A stretch of 64,000 nucleotides of DNA, taken from contig JBKXSZ010000002.1 in assembly GCA_047017005.1 (NCBI GenBank), forward strand, positions 44,102-108,101, in the 5' to 3' direction. Origin of the DNA: JBKXSZ01 sp047017005 (GTDB taxonomy: Bacteria; Bacillota; Clostridia; TANB77; CAG-508). Each line of letters starts with the position of its first letter. The first letter of the stretch is position 1. The position numbers were made by a program, and so were the translations under genes. Below are positions 52,062-61,668 of the stretch, piece by piece. Below the pieces are notes generated by a model. It ran no database searches. It saw only the letters and a list, made by a program, of their open reading frames with translations, and was not told where the DNA came from.

Positions 52062-52616
52062 TTAAATTTCCATTTGACTTCCTAAAAAACTTGCTGCGGA
52101 TTGTACTACTTTTTGTTCTACTTCTGTCATTTTTGTATTTGCTTCTTTTGAAAGTAATATCACACTTCCAATAACATCCCCATCTGATATAATGGGATAG
52201 ACAACTTGTGAATTATATTTTCTATCTTTGTTATCATTTCTTGTTACCGGAATTGATACATCACTATTTTCTCGACTAGTATATACTTCCTTATCTTCCA
52301 TTAATCGTTCTAATTCATCACTAATATTCTGTTCTAAAAACTCTTTTTTAGAACCTCCGGAAACAGCAATTACGGTATCTTTATCTGTAATACATGCAAT
52401 ATGTCCTGTTGTTTTAGCAAGTGTTTCCGCATACTGTGTTGCAAATTCAGATAATTCTCCTATTGGTGAATATTTTTTTAGAATAACTTCCCCTTCTTTA
52501 TCAGTAAATATTTCTAATGGGTCACCTTCTTTAATTCTCAAAGTTTTTCTTATCTCTTTTGGAATAACAACTCTTCCTAAATCATCAATTCTTCTTACTA
52601 CTCCTGTTGCTTTCAA
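52062..52616 (-). CDS. spoVT: Stage V sporulation protein T (AbrB-type regulator)
   Basis: Transcription factor of the forespore. The N-terminal swapped-hairpin AbrB domain MKATGVVRRIDDLGRVVIPKEIRKTLRIKEGDPLEIFTD (shown in part: RRIDDLGRVVIPKEIRK) is followed by a GAF domain (HIACITDKDTVIAVSG ... SQVVYPIISDGDVIGSVIL). 184 residues is the usual length. AGGAGGG precedes the ATG. It supports a complete sporulation programme, with spoIVA and the ger operon. Confidence 0.95.
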   Translation of the reverse strand: MKATGVVRRIDDLGRVVIPKEIRKTLRIKEGDPLEIFTDKEGEVILKKYSPIGELSEFATQYAETLAKTTGHIACITDKDTVIAVSGGSKKEFLEQNISDELERLMEDKEVYTSRENSDVSIPVTRNDNKDRKYNSQVVYPIISDGDVIGSVILLSKEANTKMTEVEQKVVQSAASFLGSQMEI

Positions 52617-52757
52617 AATTTTCCCTCCTTTTGATTCTGTTTATGACTAGTATTTGTTTTTCCTTGGTTTTTATGCATTTGTTTTCCAAAAATTTTAACA
52701 AAAGAAAACGATATTTAAAATATATCGTTTTTCTTTTGTAATTTGTTATATTTCATT

Positions 52758-54743
52758 CTATTCTTCTACCGCTTCTTGCTTTTCTCTTGGAGCTAAGAAC
52801 GATGTTTTATATTTATCTAAAATGTAACCTAAGTCTTTTGAAAAATCTTTTAACATAACAATTTTAATGCTAATATCTTTTCCTTTAATATAGTCATCCA
52901 TAATTTGTTTTAATTGCTTAATGTTTTTCATTTCTGGTTCTATTTCTTTTGTATATTTATTCGCTCTATTTACTAATTTCTCGCGGATACTTACAATATC
53001 TTCGTTACTAGCACAGGACAATCTTTGGAACATCTGATATACATCATAATACTTGAAGATTGGTATATCCATACATTCTTTATCAAATTTATCATAGAAT
53101 TGTTCCATTTTCATTGGAATACATTTAAATAGTTCCTCCGCTTTTTCATGATACATTTTGTCTTTCAATGTATTATTGATTTCATAGAAATGTTTTAAAA
53201 TATCATTCATATCTTCGCTTACTTCATCGATTCCAATTCTAGAAAGCTCTTCTTCAACGTTATCGCAATATTGTGAAGTTAAGGAAGATATATTCATTCC
53301 GTTAAAAAATACACCTTTAATTGTTTTTAGGTCATAGGAAATTAATCCTTTTTTAGAGAAATAACTAAAGTAAGCAAATAGTTTTACGATATCAATTAAA
53401 CGTATTTTTCCGTTCTTTACATCTTGTAATACTTCTTCAATGACTCCATCAAATTGATCATCTGATATTTTCCAATATTCTTCTGTTAATAGCCTTTTAT
53501 ATCCTGGTAATTTATCGGTATCAATTGTATTTCGAATAACTTCCATATCATCTTTAAATACTTTCATTTCAAAAATTCTGGTTCGTACATAAATTTCAAT
53601 GAATTTAAAGAAACGATAGTCTGCTTTGAAGTTATAGTAATAGTTATTATCAAATTCTTTAATATAGAATTGTCTATTATCCATTAAAATTCTTGAAGAC
53701 ACTAAAATTGCTTTATATTCTTCATTATTCTCTATATTTACAAATTTATCTTTTGTTACTTTTCCTGCTTTTATTTCGAAAGATATAGCAATGGTAAAGA
53801 TAAGCATTGTTTGTAATACTCGATGATTTGTATTTGGATAATATTTATTTACCATGTCAAATATTTTCTTAAAGTCATTTAGAGAATGTTTTAGAATTCT
53901 TAGATTTCTGGTTCCACTTTTATTAAAAGTAGAAATAATTAATCCTGTATTCTCTCTTAAAAATCGAATTAAGTCTGGATAATTTTCATATCGCATTAAT
54001 AATCCATTAATGATATAGTTGAATTCGGGTTTGTATTCAAAAGTTTCTCCAATTAATTTTTCCTTTATTCTTTCATAATCATTTGCCTTGTCAAATACAT
54101 ATTCAATTTTATCTTGTATCTTTTCCACCATTGGCTTGTCTGTTTTAGAAAGGTCTCCTTCTTTATCTAATAGATAAGTAGCAATAAAAGTTTTCATTTC
54201 TAAGTTTGAGCTTTTCAATTTAGTAGATAGCTCTTTTTCATTACAAATAATAATGGTTTTAATATGGTCATGTTCTACAAAGTTATTAATATATCCTAGA
54301 ATATCTATAACGTCCACATTAGCTCTTTCTAGGTCATCGAAGCATAAAATTTTATCGTCTGTTGAAAAGAATTTTCCATAATCTATTTTATCTCCATTTT
54401 GTGTAACGCCAAAGAAATTTGCCATGTCTAATCCTGTTTTGGCGTATTCTGGTATATTTGTTTGCCCATTTGCATCCATATATCTTCTTAAGTTTTTATC
54501 CATTAATTGTGTTGTCTCAATAAATATCTTTTTACTAATTTCTTCTAAGTTAGAAATACCATAAAGAGACATGTAGATAGTCGTATATTTCTTTCCGTTT
54601 AATTGCATGGACTCAATTTTATTACGTATTTTATGATTCCAAAAATACGTTTTTCCGCTTCCCCATTCGCCATTTATCATAATAGCATAATCCGTATAAT
54701 CTGCTCTAATATAGTCTAATATACTTTCCACTAAATCTTCCAT
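52758..54743 (-). CDS. KAP-family P-loop NTPase
   Basis: 661 residues starting MEDLVESILDYIRADYTDYA. Walker A is GEWGSGKT (about 25-32), Walker B LCFDDLERANVD (about 133-144), and IIICNEKELS is a sensor-like strand: the KAP arrangement. No membrane helix is obvious, unlike many KAP proteins. The C-terminal ~350 residues are helical and not recognised. The ATG at 54743 follows GAGGTGG; the region overlaps the end of comF. KAP NTPases occur in phage-defence and membrane-linked systems; the role here is unknown. Confidence 0.75.
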   Translation of the reverse strand: MEDLVESILDYIRADYTDYAIMINGEWGSGKTYFWNHKIRNKIESMQLNGKKYTTIYMSLYGISNLEEISKKIFIETTQLMDKNLRRYMDANGQTNIPEYAKTGLDMANFFGVTQNGDKIDYGKFFSTDDKILCFDDLERANVDVIDILGYINNFVEHDHIKTIIICNEKELSTKLKSSNLEMKTFIATYLLDKEGDLSKTDKPMVEKIQDKIEYVFDKANDYERIKEKLIGETFEYKPEFNYIINGLLMRYENYPDLIRFLRENTGLIISTFNKSGTRNLRILKHSLNDFKKIFDMVNKYYPNTNHRVLQTMLIFTIAISFEIKAGKVTKDKFVNIENNEEYKAILVSSRILMDNRQFYIKEFDNNYYYNFKADYRFFKFIEIYVRTRIFEMKVFKDDMEVIRNTIDTDKLPGYKRLLTEEYWKISDDQFDGVIEEVLQDVKNGKIRLIDIVKLFAYFSYFSKKGLISYDLKTIKGVFFNGMNISSLTSQYCDNVEEELSRIGIDEVSEDMNDILKHFYEINNTLKDKMYHEKAEELFKCIPMKMEQFYDKFDKECMDIPIFKYYDVYQMFQRLSCASNEDIVSIREKLVNRANKYTKEIEPEMKNIKQLKQIMDDYIKGKDISIKIVMLKDFSKDLGYILDKYKTSFLAPREKQEAVEE

Positions 54744-54756
54744 CTTTCCACCTCTT

Positions 54757-55419
54757 TTAATCTTTTGCAATTGTAATTATATATATTGTTTTTGCTCCTG
54801 CTTGTTTCAATACTTTACTACATTCTTCTACTGTACTTCCTGTAGTATAAATATCATCAAATAAAGCGATATTTTTTCCGATTATTTTTTCTTTGTTTTT
54901 TACTTGATATGCATTTTCAATATTTTGGGTACGCATTCGTTTATCTAAACTACTTTGTGGTTTTGTATTTTTTATTTTATACAAAGCTTTCGTTTCTATG
55001 CAAACTTCTTTATTACTTCTTATATATTCTCTCAAAATTAATTCACTTTGATTGTAGCCTCTTTTTTGTTGTCTTTTTTTGTGAATTGGAACTGGGATTA
55101 TTATATCACAATGTTGTTTCAAAAATCCACTTAGTCTTTCATTTTTTAACATTATTTTTGCAAATAATTTTGCTAATTGTTTTTCTTTTTTAAATTTATA
55201 TTGAATTAATTTTTTTCGTATGATTCCACTATATTCAAATAGATAAAGGTGACTAGCGAACTCCTTATCACTATATTCTTGTAGCTTACTTTCTAATTCT
55301 CCTTCTATTACCGTTTCACATTTCTTACATATAATCTCTGTTCCTATTTTTCCACATATTTCACACGTTGGTGGGTAGATACTATTTAATAGCTTATTTT
55401 CTAACTGTTTTATATTCAA
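54757..55419 (-). CDS. comF: ComF-family phosphoribosyltransferase-like protein
   Basis: The N-terminal zinc ribbon CEICGKIGTEIICKKC precedes a phosphoribosyltransferase-like domain with IIPVPIHKKRQQKRGYNQSELI and the PRPP loop IALFDDIYTTGSTVEEC. In competent bacteria ComF works with ComFA in DNA uptake; many non-competent species also have it. 220 residues, normal. Immediately upstream of the KAP gene (14-base gap), coupled. dprA elsewhere in the window is another competence-type gene. Confidence 0.9.
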   Translation of the reverse strand: MNIKQLENKLLNSIYPPTCEICGKIGTEIICKKCETVIEGELESKLQEYSDKEFASHLYLFEYSGIIRKKLIQYKFKKEKQLAKLFAKIMLKNERLSGFLKQHCDIIIPVPIHKKRQQKRGYNQSELILREYIRSNKEVCIETKALYKIKNTKPQSSLDKRMRTQNIENAYQVKNKEKIIGKNIALFDDIYTTGSTVEECSKVLKQAGAKTIYIITIAKD

Positions 55420-55437
55420 ATTTCCTCCTAAAGCAAA

Positions 55438-55476
55438 AGAAGTGGAGATAATCCCCCACTTCTTTTTATTTTTCTA
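55438..55476 (-). terminator. Terminator upstream of comF
   Basis: On the minus strand AAAAAGAAGTGG...CCACTTCTTTTGC forms a hairpin, separating comF from the small gene remnants at 55490-55647. Confidence 0.65.
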
Positions 55477-55489
55477 TTTTTCCAATTGT

Positions 55490-55647
55490 CTAGTCTTCGT
55501 TTATGTATGCAACCTTTTCCCTAATTTCTCCTAAATTAATAGTTTCATTCTAATTAACCCTATTTCTTCTTTTTTCATTCTGTCTAATATTTCTAATTCG
55601 GTTTCTTTAATACTAATTAGTTGATTAACTTCTTTCCCTTCTTCCAT
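55490..55647 (-). pseudogene. Small gene with possible frameshift, downstream of the coiled-coil gene
   Basis: ATG after AAGGAA opens MEEGKEVNQLISIKETELEI..., which stops at 55531 after 38 codons. In the next frame the sequence goes on plausibly as NLGEIREKVAYINED to a stop at 55490. The two parts look like one ~52-residue helical protein broken by a one-base change. The start lies about 10 bases after the neighbour's stop, so they may be co-transcribed. Confidence 0.4.
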
Positions 55648-55657
55648 TTGTTCCTTC

Positions 55658-56212
55658 TTATGCTCTCCATTTTTCAATTTCCATTCCTTGTTGTCTTAAA
55701 CATTTGTCTTGCTTTTCCATAATTTTTCCTATTACTGGTACTACTTGTTTTGAAATAATAATCATCGTATCTTCTTGCTCTTTCTTCATTATTTTAATGT
55801 CTTTTTTCATCTCAGTTACGTCTTTTCTTGTCTCTTTTTGCTCTTCTTTAATTTCTGTGATGTCTTCTTTCATGACTTTTTGCTCTTCTTTAATTTCTGT
55901 GATGTCTTCTTTCATGACTTTTTGCTCTTCTTTGATTTCTGTGATGTCTTCTTTCATGACTTTTTGCTCTTCTTTGATTTCTGTGATGTCTTCTTTCATG
56001 ACTTTTTGCTCTTCTTTGATTTCTGTGATGTCTTCTTTCATGACTTTTTGCTCTTCTTTGATTTCTGTGATGTCTTCTTTCATGACTTTTTGTTCTTCTT
56101 TCATTTCAGTTACGCTCTCTTGCATTCTTTGTTGATTTACTACTACATTTTCTATTTTATCTGTTAGCCCATTTATTTTACTTAAAATTAATCCTATTGT
56201 CTCTTCTGGCAT
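55658..56212 (-). CDS. Coiled-coil protein with six 14-residue repeats
   Basis: The start MPEETIGLILSKINGLTDKIENVVV is followed by six tandem copies of KVMKEDITEIKEEQ (DNA repeat of 42 bp, about 55840-56092), then a diverged repeat (KETRKDVTEMKKD), a short hydrophobic stretch (IIISKQVVPVIGKIM) and an end with QGMEIEKWRA. The 14-residue unit is two heptads, so a long parallel coiled coil is expected. AGGAGG upstream. The near-identical DNA repeats can expand or shrink. Unknown function. Confidence 0.65.
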   Translation of the reverse strand: MPEETIGLILSKINGLTDKIENVVVNQQRMQESVTEMKEEQKVMKEDITEIKEEQKVMKEDITEIKEEQKVMKEDITEIKEEQKVMKEDITEIKEEQKVMKEDITEIKEEQKVMKEDITEIKEEQKETRKDVTEMKKDIKIMKKEQEDTMIIISKQVVPVIGKIMEKQDKCLRQQGMEIEKWRA

Positions 56213-56320
56213 TTTTTACACCTCCTCGTAAAAAAACTTTTTCCCTTTGCAAGTTTAATATAAATTAATTTTTGCAAAAAGTCAATAGTCTTTTTGACAT
56301 TTTAACTTTTTGTTTAACTT

Positions 56321-58594
56321 TTATTCTATATTTCTTAATTTATATTCTAATCCCGTATTTCGTTTTCTTAAGTCCGCATTTTGCACCATGAAGTCAATTA
56401 TTCTATCACTTCCTAAAACAACTAATAACTTTTTAGCTCTTGTCAACGCTGTATAAAGTAAATTTCTAGTAAGTAACATCGAAGAAGATGGTGAAACTAC
56501 CAATATAACTACATCAAATTCACTACCTTGTGCTTTATGAATTGTAATTGCATAACTATGTTCCATTTGATCCAATTCAGAAAAAGTATACCAAGCAATT
56601 TTTCCATCATCATATTTTACTTTTATCTGTTTATCCTCTTCATCTATTTTCTCAATTCTTCCTAATTCACCGTTAAAAACACCACTTCCATTTTCATATA
56701 TTGGTTCTTTCTTTTCCCAAAACATATCATAATTATTTTTTATCTGCATCACACGGTCTCCTTCACGGAAAATGACACCTCCATAACTTTTTTCTTTCTT
56801 CTCTTCTGTCTTTGGATTTAATGCCTTTTGTAATGCTTTATTTAGTTCTTTCGTTCCTAATATTCCTTTTTTCGTTGGTGTTAATATTTGAATATTAGAA
56901 AAGAAATCATAATCTCCATAATTTTGTAGTCTTCCCTGACATAGGGAGATTGTTTCTTGTAGAATTTTATTTAAATCATATTCACGGATATAGAAAAAGT
57001 CATCTAGTGTTTCAATAATATCCTCATCCTCTTTATCTACATCTTCAATTTCTTCTTTTACAGAATGAATAAAACTTTGTCCTTTATTTACTTTATGTGC
57101 ATTTACGATAATTTTACTTTTAGCAGCTTGCCTAAATATCTTGTTTAAGGAAACCGTAGTAATAGTTTCGGATGCAATCATGTCTTTTAGTACACTACCT
57201 GGCCCTACAGAAGGTAATTGGTCTACGTCTCCTACTAAAACTAATTTTGTCCCCTGATAAATAGCACTTAGCAAATAATTCATTAAAAAGACATCTACCA
57301 TTGACACCTCATCTACAACGACAATATCGGCGTCTATAGGAGAAACTTCATAATCATTTTGAATTAACCCATCATCTTCAAATTTTCCTATTTCTAATAA
57401 TCGATGTAATGTTTTGGCTTCTTCTCCCGTTGTCTCCGTCATCTTTTTAGCTGCTCTTCCTGTTGGTGCACAAAGAACTACCTTTTTTCCTCTCTTCTTA
57501 TACATTTCAATGATACTTTTTATAATAGTTGTTTTACCTGTACCAGGTCCTCCTGTTATAATACAAACATTATGGTTATTTACCTCTTTAATGGCTTCTT
57601 TTTGTTTACTAGATAATTTTACTCCTGTATCCTTTTCTATCTTTTCAATTTCTACTAAAATATGAGGTATTTCTTTTATATTTTGTGCCTTTTCTAATAA
57701 ATGAATGCGATGTGCAATATTGTGCTCTGCCTGATACATTTCAGCTAAATATACCCACTCTTCTATAGTTTCACGCTTCTCAATTACAATTTCTTCTCTT
57801 GCACTTAAGTTAATCATTGCTGTATCAATATCATCTTCTGTTACTTTTAATAAATCCTGTGCATATTGCATCAAATTTTCTTTAATTACACAAACATTAC
57901 CATTATAGCTTGCTAAATTTAAACTATACTTAATTCCACTTTCAATTCGTTTTGGTGAGTTATATTCAAACCCTAAATCTGTTGCAATTTTATCTATCTT
58001 TCGAAAATCTACTCCTCTTACAATATCAGAAAGTATATACGGGTTATTTTCAATTTCATTAATCGCTTCTATTCCCAATGTATCATATATTTTCTTAGCA
58101 TGATTTGCACCAATTCCAAATTTCTCTAAATAGCTAACAATTTGCCATAAATTCCATTTGCTATTAAATTCTTCCGCTACTTCTAATGCTCTTTCTTTAG
58201 ATATTCCTTTTACTTGTGCTAATTTATATGGTTCAAATTTAAATATGGAGATGGTCTCTTCTCCGAAAGTTTCTACAATTCTTCGTGCAGTTGCTGGGCC
58301 GATTCCTTTTATGGTTCCATTAGCTAAGTACCTTTCTAATGCTTCTACTGTTTGTGGCATTAACTTTTCAAATGTCTCTATTTTAAACTGTCTTCCATAT
58401 TCTTTATGTTCTACAAATTTTCCTGTCAGTCTTAAAGAATCTCCACTATTAATAAACGGAAGATATCCTACAACAGTTGTTTCTTCTTCTCCTATTCGTT
58501 CTGCTATTTCCTCTTCTAAAATAAAGATAGCTATCATATAGCTATTCATTTCGTTTTGATATATAATATCTGCTATTTGTCCTGAAATTTCCAA
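56321..58594 (-). CDS. recD2: ATP-dependent DNA helicase RecD2
   Basis: Superfamily 1 helicase, RecD-like but independent of RecBC. The N-terminal OB-like and helix-hairpin-helix region (GTIKGIGPATARRIVETFGE, LAQVKGISKERALEVAEEF) marks the D2 type. Walker A is GGPGTGKTTIIK, Walker B VVDEVSMVDVFL, then LVGDVDQLPSVGPGSVL, and near the end SYAITIHKAQGSEFDVVI (motif V/VI region) and LLYTALTRAKKLL. 757 residues is typical. Confidence 0.95.
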   Translation of the reverse strand: MEISGQIADIIYQNEMNSYMIAIFILEEEIAERIGEEETTVVGYLPFINSGDSLRLTGKFVEHKEYGRQFKIETFEKLMPQTVEALERYLANGTIKGIGPATARRIVETFGEETISIFKFEPYKLAQVKGISKERALEVAEEFNSKWNLWQIVSYLEKFGIGANHAKKIYDTLGIEAINEIENNPYILSDIVRGVDFRKIDKIATDLGFEYNSPKRIESGIKYSLNLASYNGNVCVIKENLMQYAQDLLKVTEDDIDTAMINLSAREEIVIEKRETIEEWVYLAEMYQAEHNIAHRIHLLEKAQNIKEIPHILVEIEKIEKDTGVKLSSKQKEAIKEVNNHNVCIITGGPGTGKTTIIKSIIEMYKKRGKKVVLCAPTGRAAKKMTETTGEEAKTLHRLLEIGKFEDDGLIQNDYEVSPIDADIVVVDEVSMVDVFLMNYLLSAIYQGTKLVLVGDVDQLPSVGPGSVLKDMIASETITTVSLNKIFRQAAKSKIIVNAHKVNKGQSFIHSVKEEIEDVDKEDEDIIETLDDFFYIREYDLNKILQETISLCQGRLQNYGDYDFFSNIQILTPTKKGILGTKELNKALQKALNPKTEEKKEKSYGGVIFREGDRVMQIKNNYDMFWEKKEPIYENGSGVFNGELGRIEKIDEEDKQIKVKYDDGKIAWYTFSELDQMEHSYAITIHKAQGSEFDVVILVVSPSSSMLLTRNLLYTALTRAKKLLVVLGSDRIIDFMVQNADLRKRNTGLEYKLRNIE

Positions 58595-58737
58595 AATTTA
58601 ACGTCCTCTTCTCTTTTTTGTTTTATTCATTTTTCTTGTTTATCTTATCAAAAATTTGTTTCATTTACAATAGAAGAGAAAAACAAAAGAGTAAGAAATA
58701 TCAATTTTATTTCTTACTCTTTCTTAATTTCTTTTTT

Positions 58738-59469
58738 CTATCTTACTTCTTTGGCATTATAATATACCTTGTCCATCACTTCATTACTATAGTGTTTATC
58801 TAAAAATATTTCTACTTTATTTTTAGGTGCAATCCCTTTTCTTCTTGCTTCATGTCTTGTTGCCGCTACAGATGAAATGGCCATATTAAATATCATAAAA
58901 ACAATTAAAATCCAAGTAATTGGTAGTGCTATCTTTTTAGGTATTTTTTCAATTGAATTAGATAATAGAGGATATCCATATTTTATCCAAGTTAATCCTA
59001 AGCCTCCCCAAAAAATAGCAAAGAGTAAACTGGTTCTTCCTAAAATATTAAATGGCATATCGCTGTATTCCCAAGATACCGTACCATAGCAAAATTCTTG
59101 AAAATAACTACAAGCAATTTCAAAAATAGCTCCTACTACCATACAAACTCCAAAAATAGTCCAAGCACTTTTTTTCCTTAAAGGATATACAGCAAGAGTA
59201 ATAATAACTGCTCCGAATCCATATACTGGATTAAAAGGTCCATATAAAACTCCTGCTCTACTTGTAATTCTATGCTCTACGATTAATCCAAAAAGAGTTT
59301 CTACAATAACACCAACAATACATCCAATAAAAAAAATCCAAAACAACTTGTAAAAATTTAAACCTTCTGCAAAAGTATCCGCTTTTGTTTCTCTATTCAT
59401 TACTTTTTTAGGTTCCATTTTTAATTCATTTAATTTCTTATTTTCTTCCTTTACAATTTCTACTCCCAT
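58738..59469 (-). CDS. CmpB-type putative ABC transporter permease (PF06541-like)
   Basis: Six or so membrane helices: FYKLFWIFFIGCIVGVIVET, then the conserved RAGVLYGPFNPVYGFGAV and YFQEFCYGTVSWEYSDMPFNILGRTSLLFAIFWG, which are the landmarks of this clostridial membrane family. 243 residues with a basic N-terminal extension and a C-terminal cytoplasmic tail. No ATPase gene is near, so transport is not proven. Confidence 0.75.
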   Translation of the reverse strand: MGVEIVKEENKKLNELKMEPKKVMNRETKADTFAEGLNFYKLFWIFFIGCIVGVIVETLFGLIVEHRITSRAGVLYGPFNPVYGFGAVIITLAVYPLRKKSAWTIFGVCMVVGAIFEIACSYFQEFCYGTVSWEYSDMPFNILGRTSLLFAIFWGGLGLTWIKYGYPLLSNSIEKIPKKIALPITWILIVFMIFNMAISSVAATRHEARRKGIAPKNKVEIFLDKHYSNEVMDKVYYNAKEVR

Positions 59470-59591
59470 ATTTGTACCTTTTATTCTTATTTTTATTCTT
59501 ATTCTCTATTATACTGATTTTTCTGTTATCTTGCAATTATCTCAAGAAATTATTAAGAATTCTTCAGAATTTATACTTTTTTCTTTTCTAT

Positions 59592-59954
59592 TTAATTTTC
59601 TCTACGAATATCTACGCTATCTAAAATCTCTTTACATTCTCTCCAATTTGCTACTTTAATGCAATCATAATCACCTTGTAATTTTTCTAAAATATCCATT
59701 GTACGGTCACTAGAATCTAAATCTGTCACTATAACATCTTTTACAAAATCTTCTTTTCCATACAAAATGCGAAACAAAATAGACCTCATAAATCCTTCTA
59801 TTCTATTTTCTTGATTTTTAACAGCTATTATCATATAGATACCATCTGATTTTAAGTTTGTATAAGTACATATGTATATAATTGTTTTGATAATTTCAAA
59901 TAATCCATAAAGTGCCAATGTCCAAAACACTGCGTGTAAAATAAAGTCTAACAT
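59592..59954 (-). CDS. Hypothetical protein with N-terminal membrane helix and glycosyltransferase-2-like segment
   Basis: 120 residues. After a hydrophobic helix (FILHAVFWTLALYGLFEII) comes IYMIIAVKNQENRIEGFMRS and VIVTDLDSSDRTMDILEKL. The order of a first strand, then a D-D/S-D-T loop followed by a helix recalls the start of GT-A glycosyltransferases, but it stops far too early for a full enzyme. AGGAGG lies before the ATG. Likely a small stand-alone family of spore-forming clostridia; function unknown. Confidence 0.55.
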   Translation of the reverse strand: MLDFILHAVFWTLALYGLFEIIKTIIYICTYTNLKSDGIYMIIAVKNQENRIEGFMRSILFRILYGKEDFVKDVIVTDLDSSDRTMDILEKLQGDYDCIKVANWRECKEILDSVDIRREN

Positions 59955-60020
59955 ACCTTATTCCTCCTATAAAATATAGTATGCTAGACTTATATTTTTC
60001 GTTATTCTTTCAAGTACTTT

Positions 60021-61136
60021 TTATCTTTTTAAAGTAATAATTTTCTCCCATGGTAAATTATCTTTTCCCATATGTCCATAGTTTGTTGTCTGACAATAAA
60101 TTGGTTTTTTTAAATCTAAATATTCTATGATTCCTTTTGGTGTTAAATCAAAGTTTTTATGAATAATTTCAATTAATTCTTCCTCTGTTACTTTTCCAGT
60201 TCCAAAAGTATCCACATGAACAGACATTGGTTCTTCCATTCCTATTGCATATGCAACTTCTATTTCACATTTGTTAGCTAAGCCATTTGCTACAATATTC
60301 TTTGCAATATGTCGCGTCATATATGCTGCCGAACGGTCTACTTTAGTAGCATCTTTTCCTGAAAATGCGCCTCCACCATGACGTCCATATCCGCCATAGG
60401 TATCTACTATAATTTTTCTTCCTGTAAGTCCTGTATCTCCAAGAGGTCCTCCTATAACAAATCTACCAGTTGGATTAACATAGTATTTTGTATTTTCATC
60501 CAAATATTTCGGGTCAATTATTTTTTGTATTACTTCTCGTATGATATCTTGTTTCATTACTTCTAAATCTACTTCTGGCAAATGTTGATTAGATATTAAA
60601 ATAGTATCAATTCTTTTTGGTATATTTTCCTCATATTCAACTGTAACCTGTGTTTTTCCATCTGGTCTTAAATAATTTAATATACCTTGTTTTCTCACTT
60701 CTGTAAGCCTTTTGGCAAGTTTATGAGCCATACAGATAGCAAATGGCATATATTCTTCTGTCTCATTGCATGCGTATCCAAACATCATTCCTTGGTCCCC
60801 AGCTCCTCCTACATCAACTCCCATTGCGATATCGGGACTTTGTGCTGTGATATTTAAATTAATATTACAAGTTTTATAGTCTATATCTGTATCACTGTTA
60901 TCGTAACCAATTTCTTTAATTCTTTCTCTTACAATCTTTTCATAGTCTACTTTTGCATTTGTTGTAATTTCTCCCGCTATTGTAATGGTATCTTTAGCTG
61001 CAAATGTTTCTACTGCTACCCTAGAATTAGGGTCTTGTTTTAGACATTCATCTAAAATGGTATCTGAAATATAGTCACACAACTTATCTGGATGTCCTTC
61101 TGTTACACTTTCTGATGTAAATACATAATTCTTCAT
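60021..61136 (-). CDS. metK: S-adenosylmethionine synthetase
   Basis: Makes SAM from methionine and ATP. FTSESVTEGHPDKLCDYISD opens the protein, GAGDQGMMFGYACNETEEYMP holds the GAGDQG loop, and GGPLGDTGLTGRKIIVDTYGGYGRHGGGAFSGKD is cut here to its key words GDTGLTGRKI and HGGGAFSGKD, both ATP and phosphate-binding. 371 residues, slightly shorter than the usual 385-400. It lies behind a SAM-I riboswitch, so it should be switched off when SAM is plentiful. Confidence 0.97.
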   Translation of the reverse strand: MKNYVFTSESVTEGHPDKLCDYISDTILDECLKQDPNSRVAVETFAAKDTITIAGEITTNAKVDYEKIVRERIKEIGYDNSDTDIDYKTCNINLNITAQSPDIAMGVDVGGAGDQGMMFGYACNETEEYMPFAICMAHKLAKRLTEVRKQGILNYLRPDGKTQVTVEYEENIPKRIDTILISNQHLPEVDLEVMKQDIIREVIQKIIDPKYLDENTKYYVNPTGRFVIGGPLGDTGLTGRKIIVDTYGGYGRHGGGAFSGKDATKVDRSAAYMTRHIAKNIVANGLANKCEIEVAYAIGMEEPMSVHVDTFGTGKVTEEELIEIIHKNFDLTPKGIIEYLDLKKPIYCQTTNYGHMGKDNLPWEKIITLKR

Positions 61137-61177
61137 TTTGTTTCCTCTTTTCTTTCTTTAATTTTTATATGTTACCG

Positions 61178-61209
61178 CAAAAAACTCTGCTACCTATTTG
61201 TAGCAGAGG
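61178..61209 (-). terminator. Riboswitch expression-platform terminator
   Basis: CCTCTGCTAC and GTAGCAGAG pair around AAATAG and run into TTTTTT on the minus strand, between the aptamer and metK. Confidence 0.9.
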
Positions 61210-61221
61210 ATAATTTCTATT

Positions 61222-61332
61222 TTATCAAATCATCATCCAAAGCCACAAGCTTTGCTGGTATTAGCACCTTGCTCTAAAAGCAGGTTGCTGTGGGATTAAC
61301 GAGCCAGTTCTCTCCTCCACTCTTGATAACAT
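61222..61332 (-). promoter_or_regulatory. SAM-I (S-box) riboswitch aptamer
   Basis: On the minus strand: TTATCAAGAGTGGAGGAGA, then ACTGGC, the AACC-type joints CAGCAACC, GGTGCTAATACCAGC, and GGATGATGATTTGATAA closing the P1 helix. These are the conserved boxes of the S-box aptamer (atCaaGAG, GgAgGGA, ACTGGC, CAgCAACC, GGTGCtAAtTCC). A terminator and metK follow, the classic arrangement: SAM binding favours termination. Confidence 0.95.
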
Positions 61333-61398
61333 ATTTACTTATTTATTTTAGCAGATTTTCTGCTTTTCGTCAACTTATTTCTCACATTGTCTATTCTA

Positions 61399-61605
61399 CT
61401 AGCATCCTTCTTTATTTAGTTTTACTATTTGCTCTTCGGAAATAGAATTAAAAGAATATGTATAGTCTAATACAGGACATATTGGTTTTGTTTTCTTTAT
61501 CTATGATAGGTTATCGTAGTCAAAAAATTTGAATTCTTCTGATAGGTTTAAAGTATGTTTAGCGTTCCGTCTACTTGGTAGGCATATATCGTTTCTGTGT
61601 AATTT
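61399..61605 (-). pseudogene. Decayed small gene upstream of the metK riboswitch
   Basis: On the minus strand fragments in shifting frames read like one protein: ETIYAYQVDGTLNIL, then LSEEFKFFDYDNLS, a stop, IKKTKPICPVLDYTYSF and NSISEEQIVKLNKEGC before a TAG. At least one frameshift and one in-frame stop break it. Unknown family. The remaining bases up to rplQ hold only a terminator (61669-61695). Confidence 0.45.
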
Positions 61606-61668
61606 GTTCTTTTTATTTTTATATTCTCATCTCATATTACCACACGCTTTAAAAAAAGAAATAAAAAA

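Noticed and set aside
55840..56092. Regular 42-bp repeats as a CRISPR array
   Set aside because: The repeats are directly adjacent with no unique spacers, keep one reading frame and encode a coiled coil; no cas genes are near.
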